34,821 bases of DNA from Pedosphaera sp. Lineage in GTDB: Bacteria > Verrucomicrobiota > Verrucomicrobiia > Limisphaerales > JADLHS01. Both the position numbers and the translations under genes were made by a program. Positions 24,275 to 31,722 of the stretch are shown here, piece after piece (positions within the stretch are counted from its first letter, which is position 1; each line of letters opens with the position of its first letter). The stretch is taken from contig SIBJ01000037.1 of NCBI GenBank assembly GCA_009695195.1, forward strand, positions 1 through 34,821, written 5' to 3'. A model generated the notes under the pieces. The model did no database searches and was not told the origin of the DNA. It was given only the letters and a program-made list of their open reading frames with translations.

Positions 24275-25078
24275 ATGTCGCCCACGATCAAACTCTCCTC
24301 CACCCCGACGCACGAGTTCTGGGAAATTCCTGTGCTCTTCGAGGACGAACTCCTGCTCGCGCTCGACAAACCGGCGGGGCTGCTCGTCTCGCCCGAAGCC
24401 GAGTTTCCCGAGCGGCCCGACTTGATGACGTTGCTCCACGCCGGCATCGCCGCCGGCAAACCGTGGGCCGTCCAACGGCAGCTCACTTACCTCAGCCAGG
24501 CCCACCACCTGGATGGCGACACCAGCGGCGTCCTGTTGCTCGCGAAATCGAAACCCGCGCTCGCGACGCTCGGGGATCTTTTCGGCATCGAGAAGCCCGC
24601 GCAAAAATACGTGGCGCTCGTTCACGGCGCGCCCAAGGAAGACCGCTTCGAGGTGAACGCGAAACTCGCGCCGCATCCGCTGAAGCCCGGCATGATGCGC
24701 GTGGACCCCCACAACGGGAAAAAGGCGCAGACGGTTTTCGAAGTGATCGAACGGTTCACCGCGCACACGTTGATCTGCTGCCGGCCGCTGACCTCGCGCG
24801 CGCACCAGTTGCGCGTTCACTTGCAGAACTCCGGCCTGCGGATTGTGGGCGATGAACTTTACGGCGGCGCGCCGTTGCTGCTCTCGCGGTTGAAAAAGGA
24901 TTACCGGCTGAAGCACGGTCGCGTGGAGCGACCGCTGCTGGCGCGTGTCACCTTGCACGCGGAAGAACTGGCGCTGCCGCATCCCGTCACCGGCGAAACC
25001 GTGACCCTCACCGCGCCGTGGCCGAAAGATTTGCGCGTGGCGCTGAAGTATCTGCGCGAATTTGGCCGCTGCCCCTAG
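24275..25078 (+). CDS. RluA-family RNA pseudouridine synthase
   Basis: A 267-residue enzyme that isomerises uridines in rRNA or tRNA. The opening FEDELLLALDKPAGLLVSP is the family start, the catalytic aspartate is Asp80 in HHLDGDTSGVLLLAKS (usual form HRLDxxTSG, with His here for Arg), and CRPLTSRAHQLRVHLQNSGLRIVGDELYGG is the C-terminal core. No S4 domain precedes it. The exact uridine target cannot be told. Its TAG stop is completed by the first base of a small TA-flanked repeat element (25076-25178). Confidence 0.85.
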   Translation: MSPTIKLSSTPTHEFWEIPVLFEDELLLALDKPAGLLVSPEAEFPERPDLMTLLHAGIAAGKPWAVQRQLTYLSQAHHLDGDTSGVLLLAKSKPALATLGDLFGIEKPAQKYVALVHGAPKEDRFEVNAKLAPHPLKPGMMRVDPHNGKKAQTVFEVIERFTAHTLICCRPLTSRAHQLRVHLQNSGLRIVGDELYGGAPLLLSRLKKDYRLKHGRVERPLLARVTLHAEELALPHPVTGETVTLTAPWPKDLRVALKYLREFGRCP

Positions 25079-25178
25079 AGCGTTTCCGCTGAACACGTAG
25101 CTATCATTCGTAAAAAGCACCCGTAAATACAGGGTATTCCTCACAGCAAGCCGCTACATCATTTCCGATAATGCTCTA
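25076..25178. repeat. TA-flanked mini-element (possible IS630/Tc1-type MITE)
   Basis: The ends TAGAGCGTTTCCG (25076-25088) and, on the minus strand from 25178, TAGAGCATTATCG agree at 10 of 13 positions. Both outer dinucleotides are TA, as left by IS630/Tc1-type insertion. The roughly 100-bp interior has no coding frame. If it is removed together with one TA, the pseudouridine synthase gene would still end in a stop (TAA instead of TAG), so insertion at this stop codon would have been harmless. Confidence 0.4.
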
Positions 25179-25188
25179 ACGCGCGGCA

Positions 25189-25286
25189 GGAGCGCGGCAT
25201 TCATGCCGCTTCAACTTTCGCACGCCCGGCAGTTCCTGGAACACCAGGCCGTGATCAACGTTGAAGCGGCATAAATGCCGCGCTCC
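25189..25286. repeat. 27-bp inverted repeat with internal hairpin
   Basis: Arms 25189-25215 (beginning GGAGCGCGGCATTCATGCC) and 25260-25286 pair over 27 bases with one mismatch. The 44-base loop has its own stem CCTGG/CCAGG. The element lies between two convergent genes, so the cruciform could end transcription from both sides. Such GCGGCAT/ATGCCGC palindromes look like REP or MITE units that recur in a genome. Confidence 0.8.
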
Positions 25287-25324
25287 GGCGTCTCCACATG
25301 GTTTCATCTTCATCGTTCCGGCGC

Positions 25325-25972
25325 TCACTTCGCCGCGGGAAACCAGTTCGTCCCCAACGTCACCTCATCGCTCCAGCGGATCGGCGGCGAGTTCGTCGGC
25401 CGCGTGGCGATGACTTTCGCGATTTTCTCCCGCTGCTCCATCGCGAACTTCGGCCATTCCTCCATGCTGACGGCCCAGTTGTTCCCGGCCAAAAAAATGA
25501 CTTCGTGCGCCAGCCCGCGACGTCGCTGCCCGAAATGATCAATGCCAAAGACCTTGTCCCAAACCACGGCGATGGTTTGATCATCGCCACGCCGCAAGCC
25601 TTCCACGTAATTCCAGCCGCAAGATTCGGGTCCGAGGTGTCCGTCAGTCGCCCACGCCGTTTGCGTGACGGAAAGCGGAAGCTGCTTGCCGCAAAGATGG
25701 CGCTGAGCGTTCGTATCATCGCGGCCAAGCAAACTCAGCGAAGCTTCCGGCGAAGCGCCGCCGTGAGGAAACCAACCGTCGTGAAGCGTCGCGAAGTTTG
25801 TCAACGCCGATGAGACGCTCTCCGCACAAACGCGATGCGAACCATACGGGTAAGTCATGCGCAGCCAGAGCCACGTCGAAACCACCACGACCGCAATGAT
25901 GATGACCGCGATTCGCAGCTTGCTACGGCGCGAGCGCGGCGGCTTGGCCGGTTCGGACGCGGGTTCGTTCAT
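25325..25972 (-). CDS. Membrane-anchored protein of unknown function
   Basis: A 215-residue protein with a short Pro/Arg/Lys-rich cytoplasmic start, one transmembrane helix (LRIAVIIIAVVVVSTWLWL, about 19-37) and an exported domain of about 175 residues. That domain has WFPHGGASPEASLSLLGRDD and IFLAGNNWAVSMEEWP, recalling the small pilin-like or DUF1559-type exported proteins of Verrucomicrobiota and Planctomycetota, but without a prepilin cleavage site. It lies 22 bp behind argF on the same strand and is probably cotranscribed. The function is not recognised. Confidence 0.65.
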   Translation of the reverse strand: MNEPASEPAKPPRSRRSKLRIAVIIIAVVVVSTWLWLRMTYPYGSHRVCAESVSSALTNFATLHDGWFPHGGASPEASLSLLGRDDTNAQRHLCGKQLPLSVTQTAWATDGHLGPESCGWNYVEGLRRGDDQTIAVVWDKVFGIDHFGQRRRGLAHEVIFLAGNNWAVSMEEWPKFAMEQREKIAKVIATRPTNSPPIRWSDEVTLGTNWFPAAK

Positions 25973-25994
25973 CGCTGTCGTGCGCCGAGCGGCT

Positions 25995-26891
25995 TCAGGA
26001 AACCGCCCACGCCAGCACCGCTTTCTGCGCGTGCAGACGGTTCTCGGCCTGATCGAAGATCGTCTGCGCGTTGGCCTCGAACGTTGCCTCGTCAATCTCC
26101 TTGCCGCGATATGCCGGCAGGCAATGCATCACCAGCGCGCCGGGCTGCGCGAGCTTCACGAGCGATTGATTGAGTTGATAACCCTTGAGCTTCTTCAGCC
26201 GCTGCGCAGACTCGGCTTCCTTGCCCATCGAAACCCACACGTCGGTATAGAGCACGTCCGCGCCGCGCGCCGCGGCCTTTACATCGGTCGTGCAAATGAT
26301 TTTTCCACCGGCGCGTTTCAACAGCGTGGGCGTGGGTTGAAAACTTTTCGGCGCCGCGACCCGGAGTTCAAACCCCAATTTCGCTGCGGCAAAAATCCAC
26401 GAATCGGCCATGTTGCACGCACCGTCGCCGATGAAGGTGACGACCTTGCCCCGGATCGCACCGAGTTGTTCCTGAATCGTCTGCACATCGGCGAGCACCT
26501 GGCAGGGATGCTCTTCGTCGGTGAGCGCGTTGATGGTCGGGATGTTCGCGTATTGCGCGAACTCCTCGACATCGCGCTGCGCGAAGGTGCGAAAGACCGC
26601 GCCGTGGACCATCCGACCCAGCACGCGCGCGGTGTCCTTGATCGGTTCGCCGCGACCAAGCTGGATGTCCACCGCGCTGAGAAACATCGGTCGCCCGCCA
26701 AGTTCATGGATGCCGACCTCGAAGGAGACGCGGGTGCGCGTGGAAGACTTGGAAAAAATCAGCGCCCAGGTCTGGCCCTTCAACGGCTGGGTGGTGTGCG
26801 CGCCGCGTTCGTGCTTCATCACCACGGCGTCGGCCAGGATTTTTTCCAGGTCCGCCCGGGCGAGTTTCTCGATGCTCAACAGATGTTTCAT
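25995..26891 (-). CDS. argF: Ornithine carbamoyltransferase
   Basis: A 298-residue enzyme, normal length for the family. It joins carbamoyl phosphate to ornithine to give citrulline in arginine synthesis. The carbamoyl-phosphate loop is STRTR (50-54), HPCQ lies at 128-131, the ornithine-side motif DVWVSMG at about 217-223, and the catalytic HCLP at 256-259. The SMG form marks ornithine rather than aspartate carbamoyltransferase. ATG 26891 opens the conserved MKHLLSIEKL; the frame further upstream is not conserved in character. It stands 138 bp behind the amidohydrolase gene and near argD. Confidence 0.92.
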   Translation of the reverse strand: MKHLLSIEKLARADLEKILADAVVMKHERGAHTTQPLKGQTWALIFSKSSTRTRVSFEVGIHELGGRPMFLSAVDIQLGRGEPIKDTARVLGRMVHGAVFRTFAQRDVEEFAQYANIPTINALTDEEHPCQVLADVQTIQEQLGAIRGKVVTFIGDGACNMADSWIFAAAKLGFELRVAAPKSFQPTPTLLKRAGGKIICTTDVKAAARGADVLYTDVWVSMGKEAESAQRLKKLKGYQLNQSLVKLAQPGALVMHCLPAYRGKEIDEATFEANAQTIFDQAENRLHAQKAVLAWAVS

Positions 26892-27029
26892 GTTTACAAA
26901 CCGATCGGGCAGTCCCCGCTTTCCGTTCGGGCCTGCTTTCCGAACGCGACTACTAATCACAATTCCGTGGTTCGTCACGAAAGAAGTTTGCCCGCCGGAG
27001 CGCGGACGGCCGCTCTTCCTGCCGAAACC

Positions 27030-27926
27030 TCACTTCGCCCGGACCGGCAGATCAAAATAAAAAACGCCTTTCGAGTCTGACTCCGAGCCAGGCCCGGCGG
27101 ACGACACCAGCAGGCTGTTACCCAGCAGCGTTTGGGCGAGGATCGCGCCGTCCGGTCCGGTCACCAGAAACTCGCAAGGATGTACGAACACGATGTGAAC
27201 CTTGTTTTCCCGGGAGCGATCCTGAAGGAAATGATCATTGGTTTTCGGGCCGAACATTCCGCCCGACGGACACAACAGGAATTCGGCGCCGTCGGCAACG
27301 ATGCGGCCCACCAGCTCAGGATGTTTCCGGTCGGCACAGATCATGATCCCCAGGCGTCCGAAATCGGTTTTGAAGGTGGGCGTGTTCGTGCCGGGCGTGT
27401 TGCGCACCAGTTCGTGTTCCAAAGCGTGCTTCCGGTACTTTCCGAGCAGCCGGCCGTCCGGCCCGATGAGCACCGACGTGTTGTAGCGCCGATCCTCCTC
27501 CGCCTCCGTCATGCCGGCCACGAGATGAATTCGCAATTCGCCCGCCAGGGTGGCGAGCCGTTGAAAATATTTCCCGGTGGGAATCGGTTCGCCCAGCGCG
27601 CGGTATTCCGCCAGGGGAATGCTCTTGTCCTGGATCGCGTAACCGTCGAGGAAACATTCGGTGGTGACGACGACGCGCGCGCCGCCTTTGGCCGCCTCGC
27701 GCACCATCGGTTCGAGTCGCTGCCAGTTGGTTTCCTTGTCGCCGCGCACCCATTTTAGCACCAGGCCCGCAACCCGGACGGTGGAATTAGTCGTCGAAGC
27801 AACCTGCGCCGACATGGAACAAACTCCCCCCAATGCCAGCACCAGAGAGAGTGCGGTGCGCCTTCGTTTGAAATGGCCCGGCAAACGTTTCATTTTACAA
27901 CCGGGGCTGGCGTTCCTCGTTTTCAT
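27030..27926 (-). CDS. Probably exported carbon-nitrogen hydrolase (nitrilase family)
   Basis: A 298-residue amidohydrolase. The Glu-Lys-Cys triad is visible as Glu90 (TTECFLDGY), Lys166 (GKYRKHALEHE) and Cys197 (IMICADRKHPE). The first 40 residues have a basic region and a hydrophobic core (ALSLVLALGGVCSMSAQ) that looks like a Sec signal peptide, unusual for this mostly cytoplasmic family. The ATG at 27926 follows the argD stop by 4 bases, so translation is coupled; an ATG at 27893 also precedes the signal. It probably releases ammonia or an amine from an amide; the substrate and any link to arginine are unknown. Confidence 0.75.
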   Translation of the reverse strand: MKTRNASPGCKMKRLPGHFKRRRTALSLVLALGGVCSMSAQVASTTNSTVRVAGLVLKWVRGDKETNWQRLEPMVREAAKGGARVVVTTECFLDGYAIQDKSIPLAEYRALGEPIPTGKYFQRLATLAGELRIHLVAGMTEAEEDRRYNTSVLIGPDGRLLGKYRKHALEHELVRNTPGTNTPTFKTDFGRLGIMICADRKHPELVGRIVADGAEFLLCPSGGMFGPKTNDHFLQDRSRENKVHIVFVHPCEFLVTGPDGAILAQTLLGNSLLVSSAGPGSESDSKGVFYFDLPVRAK

Positions 27927-27930
27927 CGGG

Positions 27931-29220
27931 TCAAGTTGCCAGCCTTGCCGCCACTGCTTCGATGATCTTCAGGCCTTCTTCGGCCTCGGCGCGGCTCAGG
28001 TTCAGCGCGGGCAGGAGACGGATGATCTGCGCGCCCGCCGGGATGGCGAGCAGGCCGGCGGCGTGCAGGAGGTTGGTGAAACGCACAGCGACGCTCTTCG
28101 TCGGATCGCCGGGCAGCGTCGAGATTTCCTTCGCGAGTTCGAAGCCGAGCATCAGGCCGAGGCCGCGCACTTCGCGGACGACTTTCGGATGACACTGCTT
28201 CAATTGCAGCAAACCTGATTTCAAAAACTCGCCGGTGTCGCGCGCGTTCGCTTCGAGCTTCTCCTTCGCGATCACTTCGAGAACTTTCAATCCCACCGCG
28301 CAAGCGAGCGGCGAGCCGCCGTAAGTCGTGCCGTGCGTGCCGGCGCCCAGCAAATCCGCGTGCGGCCCGCGAACCCAGAACGCGCCCATCGGAAAACCGC
28401 CGCCGAGCGACTTCGCCATCGAGATGCCGTCGGGCAAAAAGTTTTCGCCGCCGGAAACGCCTTCGAGGATGCGCTGAAAACTTTGGAAACGTCCGCTACG
28501 GAAATGACCGCACTGCACGCTGTCCATCAGGAGCAACATTTTTTTCTCGTCGCACAATTGTCGCAGACCGAGCAAATACGCCGGCGAGGCTGGCGTCACA
28601 CCGCCTTCGCCCTGGATGCCTTCGATCAAGATCGCGACGGTCGCGGGTGAGATGGCGGCACGCATGGCGGCGAGATCGTTGAACGGCACTTGCCGAAAGC
28701 CCGCCACCATCGGCTCGAAACCTTTCTTCACTTTGTCCTGACCAGTGGCGGATATCCCGGCGAGCGTGCGGCCGTGAAACGAATTGATCGCCGTGAGGAT
28801 TTCAAAGCGGCCTTCGTCGTGGCCGAATTTGCGCGCGAGCTTGAACAAACCCTCGTTCGCCTCGCCGCCGCTGTTGCAGAAAAAGATTTTGCCCGGACCG
28901 ATGAGGCTCACGAGCGATTGCGCGAGGCGACCCTGCGGTTCGTGATAATAAAAATTGGAGGTGTGGACGAGTTTGCGCGACTGCTCGACGAGCGCTTCCG
29001 TGATGGCCGGATGCGCGTGACCGAGCGCGCACACCGCGATGCCGCCGCCAAGATCGAGATAGCGGCGACCGTTCACATCGAACAGATGACTGCCCGCGCC
29101 GTGGCTGAACGCGAGGTCAAAGCGCCCGTAGCTCGGGACGACGTTTTTCGTGAAGAGTTCGCGGATCGTCTCGAATTGATTCCGGACGATCGGCGGCGGT
29201 GACGGAACGATTTCTTTCAT
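27931..29220 (-). CDS. argD: Acetylornithine/ornithine-type aminotransferase
   Basis: A 429-residue class III PLP aminotransferase. GGGIAVCALGHAHP, FCNSGGEANEGLFKLARKF, the phosphate-binding SFHGRTLAG, Asp233 and Gln236 around the cofactor, and the Schiff-base Lys270 in SMAKSLGGGFPMGA are all present. In most ArgD proteins the Asp233 motif reads DEVQ and here it is DSVQ, followed by a roughly 8-residue insertion before the lysine block. With argF close by, N-acetylornithine synthesis is the likely role, though ornithine or 4-aminobutyrate transamination is not excluded. ATG 29220 opens the conserved start. Confidence 0.8.
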   Translation of the reverse strand: MKEIVPSPPPIVRNQFETIRELFTKNVVPSYGRFDLAFSHGAGSHLFDVNGRRYLDLGGGIAVCALGHAHPAITEALVEQSRKLVHTSNFYYHEPQGRLAQSLVSLIGPGKIFFCNSGGEANEGLFKLARKFGHDEGRFEILTAINSFHGRTLAGISATGQDKVKKGFEPMVAGFRQVPFNDLAAMRAAISPATVAILIEGIQGEGGVTPASPAYLLGLRQLCDEKKMLLLMDSVQCGHFRSGRFQSFQRILEGVSGGENFLPDGISMAKSLGGGFPMGAFWVRGPHADLLGAGTHGTTYGGSPLACAVGLKVLEVIAKEKLEANARDTGEFLKSGLLQLKQCHPKVVREVRGLGLMLGFELAKEISTLPGDPTKSVAVRFTNLLHAAGLLAIPAGAQIIRLLPALNLSRAEAEEGLKIIEAVAARLAT

Positions 29221-29286
29221 CGGCGGGAAGTGTTTAATGGCGCAGGCGCAGGAGTGCAAAGAAAAAGGAAGCGTGGAATCGGTCTG

Positions 29287-29483
29287 GGGTGTGATTAAAA
29301 ACGGGTGAGGGCATTATGGACTGCGGTGGCAAGTCGGACGCGACACCGCTTTCGAGCGCACGGGGCGGGTTGCGCATTGCCCTCGCCGTCGTCGGTGCCA
29401 AAGCGGTGTCGCGTCCGACTTGCCACCGCAGTCCAAAAAAACCGCCAGCACCCTCTCACCCTCACCCGCCTTTAATCGCACCC
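29287..29483. repeat. 197-bp MITE-like element with nested inverted repeats
   Basis: The outer arms 29287-29311 (GGGTGTGATTAAAAACGGGT...) and 29459-29483 pair at 22 of 25 positions. Inside them 29318-29352 and 29400-29434 are a perfect 35-bp inverted repeat (starting GGACTGCGGTGGCAAGTCGG) around a 47-base loop. There is no coding frame. The structure fits a non-autonomous mobile element between argD and the dipeptide epimerase gene. The outer 25-mer recurs at 34673-34697. Confidence 0.8.
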
Positions 29484-29501
29484 ATCGGTCTGTCCGCGCC
29501 G

Positions 29502-30539
29502 CTACTTACGCTCGCAAACGCGCAGGCCGGTTTTCTCCGGCGCGCTGGCGAAGGACAGGATTCCTTTTTCCGCGGTCACGCCGACGTAAGGATCGTCGGT
29601 GATCAGAATGTTTCCATCCACGTCGAGGAAGTCGCAAAGCTCGGCCAACGAAGCCGCCGCGCTGATGAGCACGCTGGTTTCGATCATGCAGCCGATCATC
29701 GTCTTGAGGCCCGCCTTGCGCGCGGCGCTCAACGCCTCGAAGCCGCCGCTCACGCCGCCAGTTTTCACCAGCTTCACGTTCACACCGTGATAACACTCGG
29801 CGCAATGCGCCACGTCTTTCGCCGTGTGATAACCTTCGTCCGCGAGGATCGGCAGTGGCGAACGCGCCTTCAACCACACGAGGTCTTTCGGATCGGACCC
29901 CGCCGGCATGGGTTGTTCGATGTATTGGATGTGGGGATCGCGCGCGAGCCATTCGATGCGTTCGAGCGCCTCCTCCTTCGTTTTCCAACCTTCGTTCGCA
30001 TCCACGCGAACGGTTTTCGTCGGCGCGACCTCGCGCAGCGCAGCCATGATTTCCTTGTCGCCGGGTACGCCGACCTTGAGTTTCAAAATAGGAAAGCGTT
30101 CCGCTTCCGCGACTTTTTTGCGGATCTCATCCGGGGCGGCGATGCCGATGCTGAACGACGTGACGTGATGTTGCTCGCGAAAGCCGAGGCCGAAGAAATC
30201 GTAAACCGGTTTCTTCGCCAACCGCGCCGCGCCGTCCACGAGCGCGATGTTCACGGCGCACTTCGCCGCCATGTTGTCGGGCGCGACGGTGTCGAGATAC
30301 TTCATGCTGCCGGGCACGTCGGCGAACGAAAGTTTACTGGCGTCCACTTTATCGAGGAACGCCGCCACGGTTTCCACGGATTCGTGGTAGCGGGTGATCG
30401 GCGAAGATTCCCCGAGACCGGTCACACCGTTTGCATCGGTGAGTTGGACCAGATTGACTTTGCAAACATTGCTGCTGCCGCGCGCAATGGTCCAGGTGTG
30501 CGTCAGGTGGAGGTCTTTGAGCCAGTGGTTGAGTTTCAC
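29502..30539 (-). CDS. Dipeptide epimerase (enolase superfamily)
   Basis: A 345-residue protein of the muconate-lactonising/mandelate-racemase group. The catalytic lysines are 153 and 155 in LKLKVG and Lys256 in VKLVKTGGVS. Metal ligands are Asp180 (RVDANEGW), Glu208 (IEQP) and Asp234 (LADEGYH). The late DVDGN segment corresponds to the DxD motif of L-Ala-D/L-Glu-type epimerases, so murein-peptide recycling is likely. The start is taken as GTG 30539 (VKLNHWLKDLHL); the upstream frame comes from the repeat-rich gap. It is the last gene of the minus-strand amino-sugar group. Confidence 0.8.
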   Translation of the reverse strand: MKLNHWLKDLHLTHTWTIARGSSNVCKVNLVQLTDANGVTGLGESSPITRYHESVETVAAFLDKVDASKLSFADVPGSMKYLDTVAPDNMAAKCAVNIALVDGAARLAKKPVYDFFGLGFREQHHVTSFSIGIAAPDEIRKKVAEAERFPILKLKVGVPGDKEIMAALREVAPTKTVRVDANEGWKTKEEALERIEWLARDPHIQYIEQPMPAGSDPKDLVWLKARSPLPILADEGYHTAKDVAHCAECYHGVNVKLVKTGGVSGGFEALSAARKAGLKTMIGCMIETSVLISAAASLAELCDFLDVDGNILITDDPYVGVTAEKGILSFASAPEKTGLRVCERK

Positions 30540-30664
30540 GCCGCGAAGAAGAAAGCGGAAATGCTCCGCGGAATCAACAAAGTTGTTCGGAGAGCCAGCA
30601 AACCATGAGAAGCGGTGGTGCTGGTCGTGGCCGGAGTGAAGAAGCTGCTGACCAAATGAAGGAA

Positions 30665-30766
30665 AACATCCAACATCCAACATCGAACACCCAACAACCA
30701 ATGAATGGAGCTATCCGCGTTTCAGAACTGGATGTTAGATGTTGGATGTTGGTTGTTGGATGTTCC
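30665..30766. repeat. Imperfect inverted array of CCAACAT-like heptads
   Basis: 30665-30700 is rich in CCAACAT/CCAACA units and 30730-30766 in their complement (TGTTGGATGTTGG), with about 30 unrelated bases between. The arms can pair imperfectly. It fills much of the 232-bp gap between the NagB-like gene and the epimerase gene. It resembles repeats dispersed in Verrucomicrobiota intergenic regions; no coding function is visible. Confidence 0.65.
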
Positions 30767-30771
30767 CAATC

Positions 30772-31557
30772 CTACCGATAGCTCTCCCACTCCGGCTCGT
30801 TCTCAAAAATCCAGCGGTAGTAATCCTTCTCCTTCAACTTCGCGCCGGCTTCCTCGTCCACGACCACCGTGCAGCGCGGATGCAATTGCAGTGCGCTCGC
30901 CGTGACCATGCTCGTGATCGGGCCCTCGACGGCTTGCGCGATGACTTCCGCCTTGCTGTCGCCCGTGGCGAGCAGAATGCACCGGCGCGCTTCGATGATC
31001 GTGCCCACGCCCATCGTGATGGCGCGACGCGGCATCTTGTCGTCGCCGCCGAACATCGGCGCGTTCTGTTTGATCGTCGTCGGCGTGAGCGCCTTCACGC
31101 GCGTGCGCGAACGCAGCGCGGAGAGTGGTTCGTTGAAACCGATGTGCCCCGCCTTGCCGATGCCGAGCAGTTGCAGATCAATCCCGCCGAAGCGTTGCAT
31201 CAACGCCTCGTAATTTCGACATTCGGCGTCGAGGTCGGACGCGAGGCCGTTCGGCAGATGCGTGTTGCGCGGCTCGATGTTCACCTGATTGAACAGGTGT
31301 TGATCCATGTAGTGCCGGTAGGAATTCGGGTCGCTCGGGAAGAGGCCGACGTATTCGTCAAGGTTGAACGTGCTGCACAGCGAAAAATCCAGCTTCTCCT
31401 CCTTGTGCATCCGCACGAGTTGGCGATACACGCGTTCCATCGTCGCACCCGTCGCGAGACCGAGGACGAGATGCGAATTCGCGCGAAGATCGTGCGCCGC
31501 GATGCGCGCGACCAACGCGGCGGCGGCTTCCTTGTTCGGTTGAATGATGACTTCCAT
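30772..31557 (-). CDS. nagB: Glucosamine-6-phosphate deaminase-like protein
   Basis: A 261-residue sugar-phosphate isomerase of the NagB family, which turns glucosamine 6-phosphate into fructose 6-phosphate and ammonia. Seen are the phosphate loop LGLATGATMERVYRQL, FNLDEYVGL with Asp67, and LLGIGKAGHIGFNEPLSALRS with His138 and Glu143. The position equal to E. coli Asp141 is Ala136; bacterial relatives also carry Asn or Thr there, so it may still be active. ATG 31557 is used. The gene lies after an oxidoreductase and an aminotransferase, in keeping with amino-sugar use. Confidence 0.85.
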   Translation of the reverse strand: MEVIIQPNKEAAAALVARIAAHDLRANSHLVLGLATGATMERVYRQLVRMHKEEKLDFSLCSTFNLDEYVGLFPSDPNSYRHYMDQHLFNQVNIEPRNTHLPNGLASDLDAECRNYEALMQRFGGIDLQLLGIGKAGHIGFNEPLSALRSRTRVKALTPTTIKQNAPMFGGDDKMPRRAITMGVGTIIEARRCILLATGDSKAEVIAQAVEGPITSMVTASALQLHPRCTVVVDEEAGAKLKEKDYYRWIFENEPEWESYR

Positions 31558-31571
31558 CGCCGTGGATTTAA

Positions 31572-31600
31572 CCACGAATGGACACGAATGGACACGAATT
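31572..31600 (+). repeat. Short direct repeats of ACGAATGGAC
   Basis: CCACGAATGGACACGAATGGACACGAAT contains a 10-bp unit (ACGAATGGAC) twice and the start of a third copy, immediately before the larger inverted repeat. It lies just upstream of the NagB-like start codon on the minus strand. Confidence 0.5.
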
Positions 31601-31614
31601 TCCGGGGCCGATTT

Positions 31615-31708
31615 TTTAACGCAGAGGACGCGGAGGTTGGCGCAGAGGAATGCGGAGCGGAATTGTCTTTGCGGCCTTTGCGGAAACCTCTGCGTCCTCT
31701 GCGTTAAA
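31615..31708. repeat. 24-bp inverted repeat (TTTAACGCAGAGGACGC type)
   Basis: Arms 31615-31638 and 31685-31708 pair at 23 of 24 positions, with further GCAGAGG and GCGGAG units inside. It lies in the gap between the oxidoreductase gene and the NagB-like gene. Such CGCAGAGGACGC palindromes look like dispersed REP/MITE units and could attenuate transcription into nagB. Confidence 0.75.
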
Positions 31709-31722
31709 GAAAACCCTCCGAA

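Noticed and set aside
21799..24486. An 895-codon minus-strand open frame
   Set aside because: It spans the opposite strand of three well-supported genes and part of the lipoprotein gene in another frame, with no coherent domain.
30665..30766. CRISPR-like array
   Set aside because: The units are short, contiguous and inverted, without spacers, and there are no cas genes.
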